From assembly GCA_937949745.1 (NCBI GenBank), contig CALECM010000013.1, positions 1-19,430 on the forward strand: a DNA stretch of 19,430 nucleotides, given 5' to 3'. The translations under genes were made by a program, and so were the position numbers. Within the stretch, counting starts at the first letter, position 1. Each line of letters opens with the position of its first letter. Source of the DNA: an uncultured Bacteroidales bacterium (GTDB taxonomy: Bacteria > Bacteroidota > Bacteroidia > Bacteroidales > WCHB1-69). The notes beneath the pieces were generated by a model. That model was given only the letters and a program-made list of their open reading frames with translations, ran no database searches and was not told the origin of the DNA. Below are positions 7,484 through 15,168 of this stretch, one piece after another.

Positions 7484-9439
7484 TTATAAACATTTGCCGT
7501 TGTCCAAAAGATATTTGATTTGCAATAAAGCGGCCACGCTCCAGGCTTGAGATATGGAACCATTCGCACGATGCGGAGGATCGCCGTCATAGATCTCGGC
7601 GATGGTAGAAATCCCGTACTCTTTCATACAAGGTTCGAAATTGTAAAGTATTTTTTCAAGGAAAGGCAATGAAGACTTTTGGTAGACGGCCAGCATCCCT
7701 TCCGCAAACGGACCTAAAAGCCATGGCCAGGACGTACCCTGATGATATGCATTGTCACGTTGCGCCTGGTTACCCAGATAATTTCCATGGTATTCGGGAT
7801 CCACGGGAGAAAGGGTACGTATTCCTTTATCGGTAAGCAATTCTTCCATGGTTTTCTTGAGGACGAGTTGTCTGATCTTTTCACTTATAGGCACAAAGGG
7901 TAATGATACCGCAATCATCATATTGGGTCTCACCTGAAAATTTCTGTAATCTCCATTCACATAGTCTGCCAGGTATCCTTTTTCTTTCGACCAGAACGTT
8001 TCCTTAAAGACAGCCGGAAACTCCAGAACAATTTCTTTCCATTCCTTAATAAATTCTTTATCCTTAGCGCAATCAGCCATTTCCAGACTAAATCTAAGCG
8101 CATTGTACCACAAGCCGTTTATCTCTACCTGGCAACCTGTACGCGGCGTAACGGGTACACCTTCCACGACGGCATCCATCCAGGTAAGGGCCACACCTTC
8201 CTCGCCGGCATATATCAAACCATTATCCAACATCTTGATATTATACCATGAACCCTGCCTGTAAGCGTTCAGTATATCTTTAATTTTTTGTCCGTATTCG
8301 CTCCAGATCGTCTTCTGTTTTTTCGTATATGTGGTGTAATATTGGAGAGCCCTGATAAACCATAACGGTGCATCCACGGAATTATATGCCGGCCGCTGAC
8401 CCGCTCCCCCGATATTAGGGAAAAGTCCGTCCTGCATTTCTTCCAGCATATCATCCATAATTTGTTTGCACAGTTCAGGTTTATCCAACGCTAAAGTCAA
8501 TCCCGGTAAAGAAATAAAAGTATCGCGACCCCAACGCCCGAACCAGGGATAACCCGCCATAATCATGGTTTTATTATTCCGGGTGACGATAAATTGCTCT
8601 GCAGCATTTTGCAGGCATTTAAAGAAAGTGGACCTCGAGATATGCTTTTTGAGTTCCTCATGATATAGCCCTTCGATCTCCGCCGGATCAATAGGTTCGG
8701 TTCCGATAGAGAAATAGATCTCTTTATTATTCACATTGACATGCAATTTTCCCGGATTAAAAAGATCTTCATGCCCGTCGTATCCGCGTTTGATCTCTTC
8801 TTCATATTCCACATCATAATACCATACGGGATCATGTTCGTAAAATATCTTATCGTCCTCCGAACACTGGATATTCACAGGTGTATATCCGGGATATAAG
8901 CAATAGCGCACCCCGTTATCAAGCAGTTCAAAACCGGTATCGGCTACCTCATTCCGGTGGGTCAGCCGGTGGATCTGGCGAAAAGCAAGCAACGGTTGAA
9001 ACCGGATCGTGGCGGATTCGAAATCTTCCAGGATCGTATATTTTATAATCAGCCTGTCGCAACCATCGAGAAAAAGCAGGGATTTGGTAAAATTAAATTT
9101 TCCTACCCGGAAATAGTAGGTCGGCAAAGGATCCGCTTCAAATTTTTGCAGGTATTTATTTCCTTTAGGATCGATAACACCGCCTTTATATTGCTGGATT
9201 CCAAGGCGGAATTCCATATCATTGATGATAATGGTTTCATTAAGTCCTGAAACCAGCACATGCCTTTCATGATCGACATTATCCTGGGGAACAATAAAAA
9301 GTCCATGATATTTCCGGGTATTCAATCCGGCTAATGTAGTAGTGGCAAAAGAGCCTGTCCTGCTGCAACGCAGTATTTCGCGGCTTTTCGAATAAGTGAG
9401 GTTAACTAATTTTTCTTTGTCGAATTCAATATAGCTCAT
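7484..9439 (-). CDS. Amylo-alpha-1,6-glucosidase / glycogen debranching enzyme (GDE), 651 aa
   Basis: Removes alpha-1,6-linked branch points of glycogen. Residues about 15-240 are the beta-rich GDE N-terminal domain (CSRTGSFATTTLAGLNTRKYHGL); residues about 275-648 are the (alpha/alpha)6 GDE catalytic domain, with the strongly conserved GYPWFGRWGRDTFISLPGL (297-315) and, near the C-terminus, the QGTSWPWLLGPF stretch lining the active site. Length fits the bacterial archaeal-type GDE (GH133-like, about 650 aa), not the large eukaryotic two-activity form. No signal peptide, so intracellular. Start ATG at 9437-9439, 52 bases after galE. With the neighbouring synthase-like GT and GH57 enzyme it forms a glycogen turnover unit. 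Confidence 0.94.
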   Translation of the reverse strand: MSYIEFDKEKLVNLTYSKSREILRCSRTGSFATTTLAGLNTRKYHGLFIVPQDNVDHERHVLVSGLNETIIINDMEFRLGIQQYKGGVIDPKGNKYLQKFEADPLPTYYFRVGKFNFTKSLLFLDGCDRLIIKYTILEDFESATIRFQPLLAFRQIHRLTHRNEVADTGFELLDNGVRYCLYPGYTPVNIQCSEDDKIFYEHDPVWYYDVEYEEEIKRGYDGHEDLFNPGKLHVNVNNKEIYFSIGTEPIDPAEIEGLYHEELKKHISRSTFFKCLQNAAEQFIVTRNNKTMIMAGYPWFGRWGRDTFISLPGLTLALDKPELCKQIMDDMLEEMQDGLFPNIGGAGQRPAYNSVDAPLWFIRALQYYTTYTKKQKTIWSEYGQKIKDILNAYRQGSWYNIKMLDNGLIYAGEEGVALTWMDAVVEGVPVTPRTGCQVEINGLWYNALRFSLEMADCAKDKEFIKEWKEIVLEFPAVFKETFWSKEKGYLADYVNGDYRNFQVRPNMMIAVSLPFVPISEKIRQLVLKKTMEELLTDKGIRTLSPVDPEYHGNYLGNQAQRDNAYHQGTSWPWLLGPFAEGMLAVYQKSSLPFLEKILYNFEPCMKEYGISTIAEIYDGDPPHRANGSISQAWSVAALLQIKYLLDNGKCL

Positions 9440-9491
9440 GGTTTGAATTTTGAAGTCTTTGTACTAAATCCAGCCTACCGAATATTCCTGA

Positions 9492-10517
9492 TTATGTATG
9501 GAGGTGATTTTCCCATTTCCAGGCAGATGTGACCATGTCTTCCAGATCATACCGGCAATACCATCCGAGTAATTGCCGTGCCCGCTGACTATTACTATAA
9601 ATAGCCGGAATATCTCCCGCTCTTTTCTCTCCTACAATATAGTTTAATTTGACGCCCGTCACTTTTTCAAAAGTTTCGATCATCTCTAAAACCGTAACAC
9701 CAGTACCGCTTCCTAAATTAAACACTTCATAATTGGATTTGTTCTTCCCGTTCAATAAAAATTCCAGCGCTTTAATATGGGCATCCGCGATATCCGTAAC
9801 ATGCACATAATCACGTACACAGGAACCGTCCCGGGTATCATAATCCGTTCCGAAAACCGTCAGTCCCGGCAATTTTCCGATTCCCACCTGGGTGATGATC
9901 GGCATCAGGTTATTGGGTTTGTCGGGAGAGAGTTCCCCGTTCAATCCGCTCATATCCGATCCCACCGGATTAAAATAACGAAGAATCACACTATTGAAGC
10001 CGGGATGGACATCCGCAAAAAAACGGATCATCTCCTCGCCGATCTGTTTGGTATGTGCGTAAGGACAGAATGGTTGTCCCACAGGCGTTTCCTCCGTGAC
10101 CGGCAAATCGTTTACTTCCCCGTAGATGGAACAGGAAGAAGAAAATATCAGATTACTAATGTGGAATCGTTCGCAAGCTTCCAGCACATTTTCAAGACTT
10201 TCGAGATTATTACGGTAATATTCCAAAGGTTTTTCCACCGATTCCGGCACTGATTTCAATGCCGCGAAATGGATAATACCGTTGATATCCGGATGATCTT
10301 TAAAAATGCGGAAGAATGCTTCCTTATCCCGGAGATCGATCTGATAATTCTGTACCGGTTCACCCGTAATAGCCTCGATCCGGGCGGCGGTCCCGGGAGT
10401 TGAACGGATACAGCTATCCACCGAAATCACTTTAAAAGTTCCTTTTTTTAATAATTCAATGATCGTATGGGAACCGATATAGCCCATACCACCTGTAACC
10501 AGAATTTTATTCATCAT
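9492..10517 (-). CDS. galE: UDP-glucose 4-epimerase, 341 aa
   Basis: Interconverts UDP-galactose and UDP-glucose using tightly bound NAD, in the Leloir pathway and for envelope sugar supply. It has the Rossmann NAD loop TGGMGYIGSHT (8-18), the FAALKSVPESVEKPLEYY segment, the catalytic serine region SSSCSIYG (about 126-133), and the YxxxK pair Tyr153/Lys157 in YAHTKQ. GVTVLEMIETFEKVTG and RAGDIPAIYSN complete the C-terminal sugar-binding part. Length is normal for GalE. Two adjacent ATGs (10515-10517 and 10512-10514) are both possible starts. It is the first gene of the six-gene minus-strand run and has a TAAATTTG box about 55 bases upstream. Confidence 0.95.
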   Translation of the reverse strand: MMNKILVTGGMGYIGSHTIIELLKKGTFKVISVDSCIRSTPGTAARIEAITGEPVQNYQIDLRDKEAFFRIFKDHPDINGIIHFAALKSVPESVEKPLEYYRNNLESLENVLEACERFHISNLIFSSSCSIYGEVNDLPVTEETPVGQPFCPYAHTKQIGEEMIRFFADVHPGFNSVILRYFNPVGSDMSGLNGELSPDKPNNLMPIITQVGIGKLPGLTVFGTDYDTRDGSCVRDYVHVTDIADAHIKALEFLLNGKNKSNYEVFNLGSGTGVTVLEMIETFEKVTGVKLNYIVGEKRAGDIPAIYSNSQRARQLLGWYCRYDLEDMVTSAWKWENHLHT

Positions 10518-10572
10518 AGAGCATTAATTATGTGTCTTTCGCTAAGGGAATCATTTTAAAAATCAATCGTGA

Positions 10573-10580
10573 CAAATTTA
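10573..10580 (-). promoter_or_regulatory. Candidate -7 box (TAAATTTG) for galE and downstream genes
   Basis: An exact TAnnTTTG match on the minus strand, 55 bases before the galE ATG. A TTTG lies 27 bases further upstream, somewhat too far for the usual -33 spacing, so only the -7 part is supported. Confidence 0.45.
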
Positions 10581-10908
10581 CATCTTTTTCCGGATAAAAT
10601 TATCTATCAAAAATTAGAATATGGAATAATTAAAACATTAGGAAACAATAACATACATTCAATTCATTGAAGATATTAATTCCGGATGATTTTCCGGACC
10701 GGCAACCTGAGTATTCCGTGTATACTTAAATTGATTATTTTTAATACGGAACCATAGGATATTTAGCCATCCTGAATTATCTTTTAAAAAGCAAGAAAAT
10801 GAAATACCGTTATCTTACGAAAATCGCATTATTTATGGACTATGATCTTTAGGCTTAGGCTGAACAAAACTATATCCATGATTCAGGAAAAGTTGATATT
10901 GTGATTGA
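10581..10908. other. AT-rich intergenic region, no confident gene
   Basis: About 330 bases between the galE promoter region and the 3' end of the lipocalin-like gene. I see a short inverted repeat (two TCCGGA copies, 10681-10686 and 10693-10698), a duplicated TTAGGC near 10849-10860, and an 17-codon open frame at 10799-10852 (+) reading MKYRYLTKIALFMDYDL, which resembles the start of a signal peptide and could be a remnant of a lost gene. None of these is convincing as a functional feature. Confidence 0.5.
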
Positions 10909-11364
10909 TCAATCCTGCCTGATAACGGAGAATAATTCATCTATTCCCATACTGAGAATCAATTCCCGGATTTGTTTTTCCAGTTCGGGTTCCAAAGATT
11001 TTTTACGGGAAATAACATCATATCCGGCGGGCGTAAATAATGTTTTGGCAAAACGGATAATGGCGATCCGGTTTTCACGGTCGAAATAAAGAATTTGCCA
11101 TTCGCTTTTGGCAATTTTCAATATTCCGTTTCCTCTCCATGTAAATGTTTGATTCCGGAGTTTATCAATACCTCTGATCGACTTTTGTTTTCCGTTCTTC
11201 TCATACATCACCGTATCCGACAAAGTATTCTCTTTCCGTAAAGCATAGTTAAAAGTCGGGTTTATTTTATCACCTTTCAGCCACATGGGAAATGTGGACA
11301 TATTGATGAACCATCTACCTTCGATCTCTTTTAAATTAAAATCTAATCCTCCGGGTATTTTCAT
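10909..11364 (-). CDS. Lipocalin-like (calycin-fold) protein, 151 aa
   Basis: The pattern is that of a small beta-barrel ligand-binding protein: an opening GRWFINMSTFPMWLKG (the G-x-W signature of lipocalins, residues 16-31), then successive beta-strands (NPTFNYALRK, DTVMYEKNGKQKSIRG, FTWRGNGILKIAKSEWQILYFD, RIAIIRFAK), then TLFTPAGYDVISRKKSLEPEL and a C-terminal helix. Bacterial lipocalins such as Blc are usually lipoproteins, but here the ATG at 11362-11364 gives MKIPGGLDFN with no signal peptide, so a cytosolic location or a missed upstream start is possible. No ligand can be named. It is monocistronic and divergent from the next gene (247-base gap). Confidence 0.7.
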   Translation of the reverse strand: MKIPGGLDFNLKEIEGRWFINMSTFPMWLKGDKINPTFNYALRKENTLSDTVMYEKNGKQKSIRGIDKLRNQTFTWRGNGILKIAKSEWQILYFDRENRIAIIRFAKTLFTPAGYDVISRKKSLEPELEKQIRELILSMGIDELFSVIRQD

Positions 11365-11474
11365 AAAACATCTTGTTTTGTTCTATTTATTAACAGTCAT
11401 TTAATGCAATAGTTTACGTTCTATAACCGAGACTAAGATAGAGGTAGCATAATCATAGAATGATCATATTTTTA

Positions 11475-11482
11475 TATTTTTG
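11475..11482 (+). promoter_or_regulatory. Candidate -7 box (TATTTTTG) upstream of the 11612 gene
   Basis: A TAnnTTTG match in the 247-base divergent gap. It would leave an untranslated leader of about 120 bases, so assignment to the 11612 gene is tentative. The gap otherwise shows no recognisable feature. Confidence 0.3.
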
Positions 11483-11611
11483 CCGATAGCCATCAAAGGT
11501 ATAACTAAAAAGAGAATTTTACCACAGTAAAAAGAACACTGGAAAATGATGAATATCTCTGGAATAGAATAATAATCCATAGTCAATATAAAAAACTTAT
11601 AATTACCGAAT

Positions 11612-12370
11612 ATGAGATTACCAAGAACATTATTTTTAGGGTTTCTGGTCATGATGATCACGAAGAATATCCATTCCCAGAAAAATGGATCCGATACTAA
11701 CTTTATCTGGAATAAAGAAAAAAAGGAGTTACAGAATTCTTACAGGAATGATTCCTTAAAGTGGGATATGAAAATGTTCGAAACCGATAAAAAATACATG
11801 GATCATTTTAGTAAACCTATCCGGGACGGGGTTTTCCCCACACCTTATTACGATCTGGTGGGAATAAATTCTTTTAAAGGACTCGGCAATCATTCCGGAT
11901 ATGGAAAAATTCAAAATAAAACCATTTTTTATAACAGTTTCTTCGTAAGGCGGAGTCCTGTAAATGACCAATATTTGGAAAACGGCCGGAATGATGAAGT
12001 CTTTTTTGTGATAGTATCGCTCACCGACACCATCGATACCGTAGATTATTCACACTTCGCCAGTCAGGTTGTTTCGAGGAATCATCCCGATTATATCGGA
12101 CAGGGAGCCATTTATACCAAGACCTCTACTCCGGTCGAATATGTGTCTTTCCTCACTGCCGACAGGAATTCCTACGCGATAGTAAATATGCGGTTGTTTG
12201 ATTTAAGCATCGGTAAAATGGTGTTAATCGCACCGCAAAAAGATAAAACATTCAGGTCCCGGCAGGTGGATTTTCCTCTTCTTTCCTCGGAAGATCTCGA
12301 TCAATTCATTGAAGAGCTTCTGAAAAAACCGGAAATTGTTTCTTTTTTTACGAATGAAGGAAATATTTAA
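11612..12370 (+). CDS. Hypothetical exported protein, 252 aa
   Basis: Residues 1-22 form a signal peptide (MRLPRTLFLGFLVMMITKNI, then HSQ before a polar mature start), so the product is exported. The mature part begins with a charged, helix-prone segment (about 25-66: KEKKELQNSYRNDSLKWDMK), then a mixed alpha/beta body with GINSFKGLGNHSGYGKI, NDEVFFVIVSLTD, YVSFLTADRNSYAIVNMRLFDLSIGKMVLIAPQ, and ends in an acidic helix (DLDQFIEELLKKPE). I do not recognise a family and see no enzyme motif. The central part predicts beta-strands and might bind another envelope component. No lipobox. It is followed 88 bases later by a DUF1648 gene on the same strand. Confidence 0.75.
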   Translation: MRLPRTLFLGFLVMMITKNIHSQKNGSDTNFIWNKEKKELQNSYRNDSLKWDMKMFETDKKYMDHFSKPIRDGVFPTPYYDLVGINSFKGLGNHSGYGKIQNKTIFYNSFFVRRSPVNDQYLENGRNDEVFFVIVSLTDTIDTVDYSHFASQVVSRNHPDYIGQGAIYTKTSTPVEYVSFLTADRNSYAIVNMRLFDLSIGKMVLIAPQKDKTFRSRQVDFPLLSSEDLDQFIEELLKKPEIVSFFTNEGNI

Positions 12371-12458
12371 GTTTGATTACGGGCTAATAAAATAATGACC
12401 GTTAAATCGGAAGATTCTTATCAACAAATACCTGAGAATTAAAAAGAGGAATATAATT

Positions 12459-12956
12459 ATGAAAAAAAGACCCAGGATCAAAGTGTCTCTAAGTACCGCT
12501 GATAAAATAGTGGAGCTCGCCAGCGGAGCGGTTTTGTTACTGATGTGGATATGGATTCTTGTCCATTATTCGGGTTTACCGGACATTATCCCGATTCATT
12601 ATAACGGAGCCGGAGAAGCCGACGGATTTGGTTCAAAAGGAAACATTTTGATTTTACCTGCCGTAGCCACGGTATTATCCGCGGGATTTACCCTGCTGAA
12701 TCAATTTCCGCATATTTTCAATTATCCTGTCCGTATCACTGAAGAAAACGCTTCCGGGCAATATCGGAATATGACCAGAATGGTAAGGTACCTGAAATTA
12801 ATTCTTGTGGCTATACTTGGCTTTATTGAATTTAAAACTATTGCCAACGTTCATAATAATACACAGGAACTTGGTACATGGTTCCTGCCGCTGGTACTGG
12901 CAATCGTCATCATTCCTTTGTTATACTTTATGATTAAATCATGGAACACAAAATAA
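12459..12956 (+). CDS. DUF1648-domain integral membrane protein, 165 aa
   Basis: The motif LPDIIPIHYNGAGEADGFGSKGNIL (residues 44-68) is the signature of DUF1648, found in small membrane proteins including relatives of the Bacillus SdpI immunity protein. About four transmembrane helices are visible: 19-39, 67-84, 110-130 and 141-159. The ATG at 12459-12461 is preceded by AAAGAGGA, one of the few Shine-Dalgarno-like sequences in this window. The function of stand-alone DUF1648 proteins is generally unknown; an SdpI-like immunity or sensing role is possible but there is no toxin gene beside it. The following 175 bases (12957-13131) hold no gene and one promoter-like box. Confidence 0.82.
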   Translation: MKKRPRIKVSLSTADKIVELASGAVLLLMWIWILVHYSGLPDIIPIHYNGAGEADGFGSKGNILILPAVATVLSAGFTLLNQFPHIFNYPVRITEENASGQYRNMTRMVRYLKLILVAILGFIEFKTIANVHNNTQELGTWFLPLVLAIVIIPLLYFMIKSWNTK

Positions 12957-13076
12957 AACCGTAAAATAACAATACAGAAAATATAGTGGGTGGTAGAAAG
13001 CAAGAGAATGATATAGTCTCCGGTCTATATATATTTAGGAAATTTATATAATAGTGGAATATTTAGCCAGTTTTTT

Positions 13077-13084
13077 TATATTTG
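13077..13084 (+). promoter_or_regulatory. Candidate -7 box (TATATTTG)
   Basis: An exact TAnnTTTG match 47 bases before the ATG at 13132, suitably placed to start a transcript through the membrane protein and the two genes that follow it closely. No clear -33 element. Confidence 0.45.
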
Positions 13085-13131
13085 CCGGTGGATAAATTCT
13101 CCGATCTTCGCAGAAAAGATTTTTTAAAACA

Positions 13132-13695
13132 ATGACCATGACGAAAAGAAACGACATTCTTAAGTTTATATGGAGAATTACGTATTCCCATTTTACCGCT
13201 TATTTCCTGGCAGGTATATTCGCCTTAACCTTCCTGGATTATAAAGAGCTATTTGCTACCGAAAAGTTAGCGCTGCTGATGCGCCCCGTCAGTGATCCGA
13301 TCGTGGCGCTAGGACCTCTTCTGCAATTTTTCCGTGGAATCCTTATCGCTTTGATACTGCTCCCTATCCGCAAAGTAATTACTGAACAAAAAAACGGATT
13401 CTTTATTATGGGATGGCTGATACTGGGATTATCCCTGCTTTCTACCATCGGTCCGACTTCCGGTTCTTTCGAAGGATATATTTACACCACTATACCGGCG
13501 GCTTACCAGGCGCTCGGTTATATCGAAGGTCTTCTATATATCGTCTTATTGGTGTTTATGATGTGGGTATCTTACCGGTACGAGAAAAAATGGCTTAACA
13601 TCCTGTTTATTATTATCGTACTCATTATATGTGCTTTCAGCCTGATGGGATATTTTCAGGCATTGCATCTGAATTCCGGTGTTACCCTGGAATGA
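13132..13695 (+). CDS. Hypothetical five-helix inner-membrane protein, 187 aa
   Basis: There is no signal peptide but about five hydrophobic helices: 17-34, 60-78, 88-105, 118-145 and 152-174. Charged loops (RKVITEQKNG, SYRYEKKW) suggest a defined topology. It starts at the ATG at 13132-13134, with a second in-frame ATG two codons on. The absence of conserved polar residues inside the helices argues against a transporter that I could name. I do not recognise the family. The next gene begins 30 bases after its stop, so it is probably co-transcribed with the DUF2059/SecD-head protein. Confidence 0.78.
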   Translation: MTMTKRNDILKFIWRITYSHFTAYFLAGIFALTFLDYKELFATEKLALLMRPVSDPIVALGPLLQFFRGILIALILLPIRKVITEQKNGFFIMGWLILGLSLLSTIGPTSGSFEGYIYTTIPAAYQALGYIEGLLYIVLLVFMMWVSYRYEKKWLNILFIIIVLIICAFSLMGYFQALHLNSGVTLE

Positions 13696-13725
13696 TTTGC
13701 CGTTTTTTTGATATAAACTGATAAT

Positions 13726-14547
13726 ATGAAAATAAAGACAATAAATAGAAAGAATTTTTTTTTAATTCTTATTTTTTTTTCTTGTATAACACCAAACTAC
13801 GGACAAGAAAAAAAGAATAATATATATACCATTATAGACAGTTTGAAACTTGGAGAAAACTATAAATTCATGTTGGTTGATTCTAAATTAAAACCTCTAA
13901 AATATGAAGCGGAGGGGGAAGATAGTGTCAAACTTCTTCAGTTAGAGAAGCTTTTAAATGATAAAGAAATTTATGACAGAATAGCCCAGGGTTTTATGGA
14001 TATGTATACCGAGAATGAAATTGATGAATTATTTAATTTTATAAATTCTTCGGCATTTACGAAACTCAATAGCCCCGCATTAAGTAATTACATACAAAAT
14101 AAATTCGAAGATATTTTAACCGAACTTGATCGGATTTATACCAATATCCATAGTGACGAAGACCAGTATAAACCCGATGCCGGATTTATACCTATACCAG
14201 TTGACAGGGAAGATGGTTTTTATGTAACCATAGATTATGATCCGAATAAAAGAAATGAAGATATTATACTTGAGGCAAAACCATCCATAACAAAAGATGA
14301 TATACTGGAAATCAAAAAAGGCACTAATAATTATCCGGAAATTGACATAACCTTTACGGAAAAAGGAGCTGGAATATTTTATAGACTTACTAAAAATAAC
14401 CTTTCAAAACCCATACCCATTGTCATCAATAACCATATTATTGCCATGCCTATAGCCCGTATACCCATATCCGGAGGAAAAATCAGTATCAGTGGAAATT
14501 TTTCGGATGAAGAAATTGAACGTATGATTGATAAAATCAAAAAATAG
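13726..14547 (+). CDS. Exported protein with DUF2059-like region and SecD P1-head-like domain, 273 aa
   Basis: Residues 1-26 form a signal peptide (NFFLILIFFSC then NYGQ); Cys20 makes a lipoprotein form conceivable. Residues about 65-140 resemble DUF2059: a helical stretch with MDMYTENEIDELFNFINSSA, like the 'fteeEl..l..FY.Sp' core. Residues about 180-272 closely match the periplasmic head of SecD: ITFTEKGAGIFYRLTKNN, PIPIVINNHIIAMP, IPISGGKISISG, FSDEEIERM. In SecD this head binds translocating polypeptide; here it is detached from any membrane channel. The pairing suggests a periplasmic binding or chaperone-like role, which is inference. The gene is visibly AT-rich, with long T-runs in the signal sequence. 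Confidence 0.8.
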   Translation: MKIKTINRKNFFLILIFFSCITPNYGQEKKNNIYTIIDSLKLGENYKFMLVDSKLKPLKYEAEGEDSVKLLQLEKLLNDKEIYDRIAQGFMDMYTENEIDELFNFINSSAFTKLNSPALSNYIQNKFEDILTELDRIYTNIHSDEDQYKPDAGFIPIPVDREDGFYVTIDYDPNKRNEDIILEAKPSITKDDILEIKKGTNNYPEIDITFTEKGAGIFYRLTKNNLSKPIPIVINNHIIAMPIARIPISGGKISISGNFSDEEIERMIDKIKK

Positions 14548-14610
14548 AAAGAATTGTGGATAGTTGGATTTGATTAAAAATATAAATGTATTAGCCTGTC
14601 AAAACACTAC

Positions 14611-15030
14611 ATGAAAAAATTAATACTTATTGGAATATTAATCCTATTCTGTTCCTGCTCCACATTACAACAATCCTCAAGAGTACAACTGCGTGACCAC
14701 CAAACATTCCGACTGGCGGCAATATCTACGGATAAAACTTATGGATTTACAGAAAAAAATCCGGTTAAAGTAGGAGGTGTTGATAAAAGTGAAGGTCCCT
14801 TAAATGAAAGAAGGTTCCTGAATGCACTGGCAGGACCAAACGGAGAAAAAGTCAGTTATTACCGGGCCGGGAGCTGCTGTCCCGTGAAAAGTAAAAACGT
14901 ATTCATGGGAAGCGCTCTTTTAGATAGATACCGGGTAACATGGGAAAATACATTGGATACGGTTTCTATCTATATCAATATGTATGATTATGGCGAATTA
15001 AAAGCACCGGTAGGATTCACCATAAAATAA
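14611..15030 (+). CDS. Small lipoprotein with conserved GSCC motif, 139 aa
   Basis: This is a lipoprotein by its short hydrophobic start and LFCSCS lipobox (Cys16 the likely lipid site). The mature part carries the string YGFTEKNPVKVGG (44-56), ERRFLNALAGPNGE (66-79), the adjacent-cysteine motif RAGSCCPVK (86-93), LLDRYRVTWEN and YINMYDYGELKAPVGF. I recall similar small proteins in other Bacteroidota, sometimes mislabelled as 2-dehydro-3-deoxyphosphooctonate aldolase; nothing here resembles KdsA. The CysCys pair could form a disulfide or bind metal, but its function is unknown. It lies 63 bases after the SecD-head gene. Confidence 0.78.
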   Translation: MKKLILIGILILFCSCSTLQQSSRVQLRDHQTFRLAAISTDKTYGFTEKNPVKVGGVDKSEGPLNERRFLNALAGPNGEKVSYYRAGSCCPVKSKNVFMGSALLDRYRVTWENTLDTVSIYINMYDYGELKAPVGFTIK

Positions 15031-15168
15031 AGAAGCTTTATCAACGCTTTATCCGGGGGATTTTTCATTTTGCTTATTATCGTAAATTTTAAATAGGATA
15101 TAAGATTCCGACAATGAATCCCGTGTTATTTGTTGGAAACATCTCGTTGGATTTCAATAACCCGTATC

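Noticed and set aside
10799..10852. Small protein gene of 17 codons
   Set aside because: Too short, with no ribosome-binding site or conservation evidence; at best a gene remnant.
12459..12956. SdpI-type toxin immunity gene of a toxin/immunity system
   Set aside because: Only the DUF1648 motif is shared; no SdpC-like toxin or SdpR-like regulator lies beside it.
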